Assembly: GCA_036267255.1 (NCBI GenBank)
Contig: DATAWK010000032.1
Span: 1-64,000, forward strand
Source: DATAWK01 sp036267255
GTDB lineage: Bacteria > Acidobacteriota > Terriglobia > Terriglobales > Acidobacteriaceae
Length of the DNA stretch: 64,000 nucleotides
Reading direction: 5' to 3'
Shown here: positions 59,705 through 64,000 of the stretch, piece after piece
Position numbering within the stretch: the first letter of the stretch is position 1
How the letters are laid out: the number at the start of each line of letters is the position of its first letter
Position numbers and translations under genes: made by a program
The notes under the pieces: generated by a model
What the model was told of the DNA's origin: nothing
What the model saw: the letters and a program-made list of their open reading frames with translations, nothing else
Databases searched by the model: none

Positions 59705-60322
59705 ATGCGCCAAAGCTATCGCATTCTTTTTAATCTGCCGCGCACCGTTCTGCTGCAGGCACTATTCCTCTGTTGGATGACCCTGGCTGTGTCTAAGGTT
59801 GCTGCAGCGCAACAATCGTCCCCGTTGAATCCGTTGTCGCCCGGGTCGCCTTTGTCCTCCGAATCCACGGAACCAAACCTTCTGCTGACGCCCACCATGA
59901 CTCCCGGCACAGCGTTTTTATTTGGACTCGAAAAGAAGTTCGCTGCCGCCGTGGCCGAAGGCGGTGGTCCCACATTCGCATCTTTTTTTGATAAAGACGG
60001 CATGACATTGGGCAACCACGCCGCACCTGTCATCGGGCAGACCGCCATCGCAGCACAGGCCACATGGTCGCCAAAAAACTATCAGCTCACGTGGACACCC
60101 GAAGGCGGACAGATGTCTCCAGCTGGCGACATGGGATTTACCTGGGGGCACTACGAGGACCGCGCAAACGATGCGGCAGGCAACACGACCGTAACGCAGG
60201 GACGCTACATAACCGTCTGGAAAAAAGAGCCGGATGGAACCTGGAAAGTCGTGCTCGACAGCAGCAATGACGATGTGCCGGCTGCAGCCTTGTGCGAATG
60301 CAAAGTCGGCAGCAATCCGTAA
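59705..60322 (+). CDS. exported DUF4440/NTF2-like protein
   Basis: 205 residues from ATG 59705; ATG 59690 or 59675 are possible. Signal peptide ending VAAAQ near residue 35, then a Ser/Pro/Leu-rich linker, then an NTF2-like fold with LFGLEKKFAAAVAEGGGPTFASFF, a DMGFTWGHYE strand and GRYITVWKKEPDGTWKVVLD near the end, the DUF4440/SnoaL pattern. Function unknown; binding or isomerase role possible. Convergent with the acyltransferase, 7 bases apart. Confidence 0.75.
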   Translation: MRQSYRILFNLPRTVLLQALFLCWMTLAVSKVAAAQQSSPLNPLSPGSPLSSESTEPNLLLTPTMTPGTAFLFGLEKKFAAAVAEGGGPTFASFFDKDGMTLGNHAAPVIGQTAIAAQATWSPKNYQLTWTPEGGQMSPAGDMGFTWGHYEDRANDAAGNTTVTQGRYITVWKKEPDGTWKVVLDSSNDDVPAAALCECKVGSNP

Positions 60323-60329
60323 ATTGCAG

Positions 60330-61568
60330 CTATGGCTCGACTGTCTGTGGAACCTCGGCTCCAGGCAGCTTCGCCCGTCTGGATCGGGAGGCAAAGTACC
60401 GTTTCAGCCGCAGGAAGTGAACCTCATACAGGTTGTAACTCAGCCACGCCGCAGCGTAGACAACGCATGCGGTGACAACAAACTCGATCAGGATTGCGAC
60501 GATTCGGGAATGCAGCCGCGGCGTAAGAAAGTTGCGCAGGCTCTCGCCGAAGATTCTGTACATCCACATCGCAAATAGATGCCCGATTAAAATGTGCAGC
60601 ACATAAATGCCGTAACTGTACTTGCCCAGACTACGCAGCCACGCCATACGAAAAAGTCTGTTCCATACCGACCCGGGCTGGAGAGACATGGAGATCAACG
60701 CAGCAAACGCAACGGCAAGCATGCTATAGCCAAAGGTCGCGACAAACGGCAGGTCATTCACATCGACCCCTGGATGCATGGCTGCGATCGTCACCATCCA
60801 TATTGTTGGAATCCAGAAGCACACCGCAATCCAGAGACGCGGTATCTTGATTCTGCCTCCACGCATCCACAAAGCGAGAAAGCCGCCGATCATCAGCGTG
60901 TCCATGCGGCAAAGCGTCCAGGCATGCACGATGCCCGCGGATAGGGCTGCGCTGTCGCGCCAACACAGCAAAATCCGTAATGCCAGTGCGCACGCAGATA
61001 AAATCAGCGCAAGTTGCATTAAACGTCTGCGGTCTTTTACCAGAAACACCAGCATCGGCCAGAAGAGATAGAACTGCTCCTCCACCGCCAGCGACCAGAA
61101 GTGGTTCAGATCGACAAGTTCTGCCGGATGAAAACCCGCGACAGGAAACCAGATCGCCGTATTCTGCAGATACCCCAGCAGGACGTACTGACGCCCGCCC
61201 CACGTTACATGCAGAATCGGCGTAAGAATCAACAGCACAAACAGAAATCCGTAATACAACGGGAAGATACGTAGAAAGCGGCGCATGTAGAAATTGCGGA
61301 AGTAATGTGCATCCTGCACCGTGTCATACAAAATGCCGGTGATCAGAAATCCGGAGAGGACAAAGAACAAATCCACGCCCGTTCCGCCCAGCCCACGCAC
61401 AGAAGAAAGCGAGTCCATCCATCGGTTGCCTGACCTGTTATTGAACAGCATCAGGTGATCGACCAGCACCATCAGGATAGCCAGACCGCGCACGCCATCC
61501 AGCGCCGGCAAGTGTTTGGAAGGACCAGCAACGGGGCCCGTCGCAACGTTGGATGGCTGGTTCGTCAT
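60330..61568 (-). CDS. acyltransferase family 3 (OafA/YrhL-like) membrane protein
   Basis: 412 residues. Family opening PALDGVRGLAILMVLVDHL with the catalytic His in VDHL, then about ten membrane spans, including FFVLSGFLITGILYDT and NHFWSLAVEEQFYLFWPML, the second family signature. It acylates a cell-surface or lipid-linked sugar at the inner membrane. Same strand as acsA downstream on the map; no shared operon evident. Confidence 0.9.
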   Translation of the reverse strand: MTNQPSNVATGPVAGPSKHLPALDGVRGLAILMVLVDHLMLFNNRSGNRWMDSLSSVRGLGGTGVDLFFVLSGFLITGILYDTVQDAHYFRNFYMRRFLRIFPLYYGFLFVLLILTPILHVTWGGRQYVLLGYLQNTAIWFPVAGFHPAELVDLNHFWSLAVEEQFYLFWPMLVFLVKDRRRLMQLALILSACALALRILLCWRDSAALSAGIVHAWTLCRMDTLMIGGFLALWMRGGRIKIPRLWIAVCFWIPTIWMVTIAAMHPGVDVNDLPFVATFGYSMLAVAFAALISMSLQPGSVWNRLFRMAWLRSLGKYSYGIYVLHILIGHLFAMWMYRIFGESLRNFLTPRLHSRIVAILIEFVVTACVVYAAAWLSYNLYEVHFLRLKRYFASRSRRAKLPGAEVPQTVEP

Positions 61569-61604
61569 GGATGGACTTGAATTGTTTGCAGTATAGCCTT
61601 TGGC

Positions 61605-63599
61605 CTACTCGTCCTGCTGGCCCAGCCGCGCCAGCACGTTGAAGTCTTCCAGCGTCGTCGTGTCACCTTTCACTTCGCCGGTTGCGGCCAGTTCGCGCAA
61701 CAGCCTGCGCATGATTTTCCCGGAACGCGTCTTGGGCAGCGCATCGGTAAAGCGAAGATCGTCGGGTCGTGCCAGCGCGCCAATCTCCTTGGCCACCCAC
61801 GCACGCAGCTCTTCTTTCAGTGCAGGCGACGGCTCATATTGCGACTCCAGCGTAACGAACGCGGCAATGGCCTGCCCCTTCAATGCATGCGGTCGCCCAA
61901 CTACGGCAGCTTCGGCAACTTTCGGATGGGCCACCAGCGCCGACTCCACTTCCATCGTTCCCAAACGATGGCCGGAGACATTGATCACGTCATCCACGCG
62001 GCCCATCAGCCAGAAGTATCCGTCTTTGTCACGCCGGGCGCCGTCGCCGGTGAAATAGGAACCGGGAATGTCCGACCAGTATTGCTTCACATAACGATCG
62101 GGGTCGTTGTAGATGGTGCGCGCCATCGAAGGCCACGGCTTGCGGATCACCAGCAATCCGCCTTGTCCATCCGGCACCGGTTTGCCCTCGACTGTCACTA
62201 CCTCCGGCACTATGCCAAAAAACGGCCGCGTCGCCGATCCGGGCTTGGTCGCGACAGCACCGGGAATCGGTGACAGCATGATGGCGCCGGTTTCCGTCTG
62301 CCACCAGGTATCGACAATGGGGCACCGTTCCTTGCCGATGACGGTGTGATACCACATCCACGACTCCGGATTGATCGGCTCGCCCACGGTACCCAGCAGA
62401 CGCAGCGTGTCCAGCTTGTGACGCTTGGGAAATTCATCGCCCCACTTGATGAAGGCGCGAATCGCTGTCGGCGCAGTGTAAAAGACCGTTACCTTGTGCT
62501 CGTCGATCATCTTCCAGAAGCGATCATTCTCCGGAAAATTCGGTGCGCCTTCATACATCACGCTGGTGACGCCGTTCTGCAGAATGCCATACACAACGTA
62601 GGAGTGCCCCGTCACCCAGCCAATGTCCGCCGTGCACCAGTAGATATCGTCTTCTTTCAGATCGAAGATATATTTGCTGGTCAGATAGGTCTGCACGGCG
62701 TAACCGCCCGTGGTGTGCACAATGCCCTTCGGCTTTCCCGTTGTGCCCGATGTGTAGAGGATGTACAGCGGATGCTCGGAATCGAGTTGTTCCGCTGGAC
62801 AGACATCGCTGACCTTGGCCATCTCTTCATACCACCAATGATCGCGGCCTGCCTTCATCACAATTTCCGTTCCGGTGCGCCGGAAGACAATCACGCTGCG
62901 CACGTTCGGGCAGCGTTCCATCGCTTCGTCCACCACGGGCTTCAAACGAATCTCGCCGCCACGCCGATAGCTGCCATCCTGCGTAATGACAACCTGTGCC
63001 TGCGCGTCGTTGATGCGATCCACCAACGCGCTTGCGGCAAATCCGCCAAAGATCACAGAATGCACGGCGCCAATGCGCGCGCAGGCTAGAACGGCTACGG
63101 CCAGCTCCGGCACCATGCCCATGTAAATGGCCACGCGGTCGCCCTTCTGCACGCCGTGCGCGCGCAGCACATTGCTGAAGCGCTGGACTTCCCGTGTTAA
63201 TTCCGCAAAGGTCAGTTTGCGAACTTCGCCCGGTTCGCCTTCCCACAAGATGGCTGTTTTGTTACCACGACCGCGCGCAATCTGCAGATCCAGGCAGTTG
63301 TAGGCCAGGTTCATCGTGCCGCCGACAAACCATTTCGCCCACGGAGCTTTCCATTCCAGCACCTGTTTCCACGGCGTGAACCAGTGCAAATCGTGCGCTG
63401 CCTCTGCCCAGAAGCCTTCGGGATCTTCTACAGAGCGTTGATAAAGCGCTTCATATTCCGCAAGATTGTGAACATGCGCTTTGGCTGCAAATGCGTTTGG
63501 TGAAGGAAATACGCGGGTTTCGTGCAGCACAGAATCGAAATTGGCGTTGGCGGCGGGCTGTTTCTTTTCTTCGGAGGGAGATGGCTTGTTGTCTTTCAT
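61605..63599 (-). CDS. acsA: acetyl-CoA synthetase
   Basis: 664 residues from ATG 63599; the open frame extends to 63800 but the conserved part starts at about residue 30. AMP-binding P-loop [53 protein letters not shown] and the C-terminal lysine [15 protein letters not shown] (the acetylation-regulated Lys). It converts acetate, ATP and CoA to acetyl-CoA. Divergent from a partial gene at the window edge; the 302-base gap between them has a palindrome and a hairpin. Confidence 0.94.
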   Translation of the reverse strand: MKDNKPSPSEEKKQPAANANFDSVLHETRVFPSPNAFAAKAHVHNLAEYEALYQRSVEDPEGFWAEAAHDLHWFTPWKQVLEWKAPWAKWFVGGTMNLAYNCLDLQIARGRGNKTAILWEGEPGEVRKLTFAELTREVQRFSNVLRAHGVQKGDRVAIYMGMVPELAVAVLACARIGAVHSVIFGGFAASALVDRINDAQAQVVITQDGSYRRGGEIRLKPVVDEAMERCPNVRSVIVFRRTGTEIVMKAGRDHWWYEEMAKVSDVCPAEQLDSEHPLYILYTSGTTGKPKGIVHTTGGYAVQTYLTSKYIFDLKEDDIYWCTADIGWVTGHSYVVYGILQNGVTSVMYEGAPNFPENDRFWKMIDEHKVTVFYTAPTAIRAFIKWGDEFPKRHKLDTLRLLGTVGEPINPESWMWYHTVIGKERCPIVDTWWQTETGAIMLSPIPGAVATKPGSATRPFFGIVPEVVTVEGKPVPDGQGGLLVIRKPWPSMARTIYNDPDRYVKQYWSDIPGSYFTGDGARRDKDGYFWLMGRVDDVINVSGHRLGTMEVESALVAHPKVAEAAVVGRPHALKGQAIAAFVTLESQYEPSPALKEELRAWVAKEIGALARPDDLRFTDALPKTRSGKIMRRLLRELAATGEVKGDTTTLEDFNVLARLGQQDE

Positions 63600-63901
63600 C
63601 CTGCATCCTTCATTAGATTCAACGGAATCCAGCGCGCTGGGTTGGATTTTGTCTCTACAGGTCACAGTAATGGCTGCTCTGTATAGACTGCAACTGGTTC
63701 TGTAAAAGTGCACCGGTTTTGCGACGTGGAATGGAGCAAAAACCGGCCAAAAAGTACCGATAAAACGACTCGCGTTATAGGGAAAAACGATTGCAATCAT
63801 CTTAATGATAGGAAATTCCTATCATTGGCGCATTTTCAGACAAATGAGAGACAGATTCCGGAGGCTGATGCGTTGTATTGTAGGAGTGCAAGGAGATTGC
63901 C
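63600..63901. other. divergent region upstream of acsA
   Basis: 302 bases. It holds a hairpin of CCGGTTTT (63713-63720) with its complement (63739-63746) and the palindrome at 63804-63826. No gene fits the stretch, though the open frame of acsA runs into it. Confidence 0.45.
63804..63826. promoter_or_regulatory. 23-base near-perfect palindrome
   Basis: AATGATAGGA (63804-63813), AAT centre, exact complement TCCTATCATT (63817-63826). Lies between acsA and the edge gene; a dimeric repressor/activator site is likely, the family unknown. Confidence 0.6.
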
Positions 63902-64000
63902 GTGCAAAACTCTTCCTTTGACCCGCCTCCCTTCCCGCATCCTCCTGTTCCTGAAATGCGCCACGCACAGCCGCCGATTGAAACCAAAAATGTAAAGATC
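63902..64000 (+). CDS. unidentified protein, N-terminal 33 residues
   Basis: GTG start at 63902 with AAGGAG 6 bases upstream; open to the window end. The visible part is (M)QNSSFDPPPFPHPPVPEM followed by HAQPPIETKNVKI, proline-rich and hydrophilic, with no signal peptide. No family can be named from this fragment. It is divergent from acsA across a palindrome. Confidence 0.55.
   Translation, partial: MQNSSFDPPPFPHPPVPEMRHAQPPIETKNVKI

Noticed and set aside
1..64000. Search for mobile elements, CRISPR arrays, rRNA and phage genes
   Set aside because: No transposase or integrase motifs, no regularly spaced direct repeats and no rRNA sequence were seen.

Overview
The window looks like a chromosomal segment of an Acidobacteriota (Acidobacteriaceae/Terriglobia-type) bacterium. 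The inference rests on two Oar-like TonB-dependent receptors of more than 1,100 residues with N-terminal carboxypeptidase-regulatory domains, many exported glycoside and amide hydrolases, choice-of-anchor repeat proteins, and a division/cell-wall (dcw) cluster opening with mraZ and a short-form LexA. No phage, insertion sequence or CRISPR array was seen.

Region 1 (1-18.3 kb): the 3' end of a 3-methyladenine DNA glycosylase gene and a truncated class A beta-lactamase-like gene are followed by a scavenging locus. It holds a TonB-dependent receptor, an exported N-acyl-D-amino-acid deacylase, an exported M20 peptidase, a cytoplasmic amidohydrolase, a convergent Tat-exported SelA-like PLP enzyme and a Tat-exported LmbE/PIG-L deacetylase variant. 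A GntR/UTRA regulator with an inverted repeat at its promoter leads a run of SIS isomerase, GH42-like hydrolase, ROK kinase and MFS transporter. Together these could take an N-acylated amino-sugar or D-amino-acid conjugate from the outer membrane to the cytoplasm. This is the best candidate for an undescribed system.

Region 2 (18.4-35.7 kb): DUF4188 protein, lexA, M48 protease, inositol-phosphate synthase, MBL hydrolase, a translationally coupled three-gene cytochrome operon (predicted barrel protein, cytochrome c, di-heme peroxidase-like lipoprotein), an arylsulfotransferase-like lipoprotein, a degenerate receiver protein next to a Crp/Fnr regulator, tRNA-Leu(GAG), secG, a glyoxalase II-like hydrolase, an aminotransferase, a GH16 glucanase and a small exported protein.

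Region 3 (35.8-47.2 kb): a second TonB-dependent receptor is divergent from an AgaS/GlmS-like SIS protein across a palindrome-rich promoter region. NanE, gamma-glutamyltransferase, a proline-rich exported protein, a GNAT acetyltransferase and a GH42 beta-galactosidase follow. The SIS protein plus NanE suggest amino-sugar metabolism.

Region 4 (47.2-64 kb): the dcw cluster reads leftward as mraZ-rsmH-(39-residue membrane protein)-ftsL-ftsI-murE-murF. It is interrupted by an opposite-strand SnoaL-like gene and has triplicated MraZ boxes at its promoter. Further right are DUF2127, a beta-barrel protein, dxs, an NTF2-like exported protein, an acyltransferase, acsA and the start of an unidentified gene at the edge.
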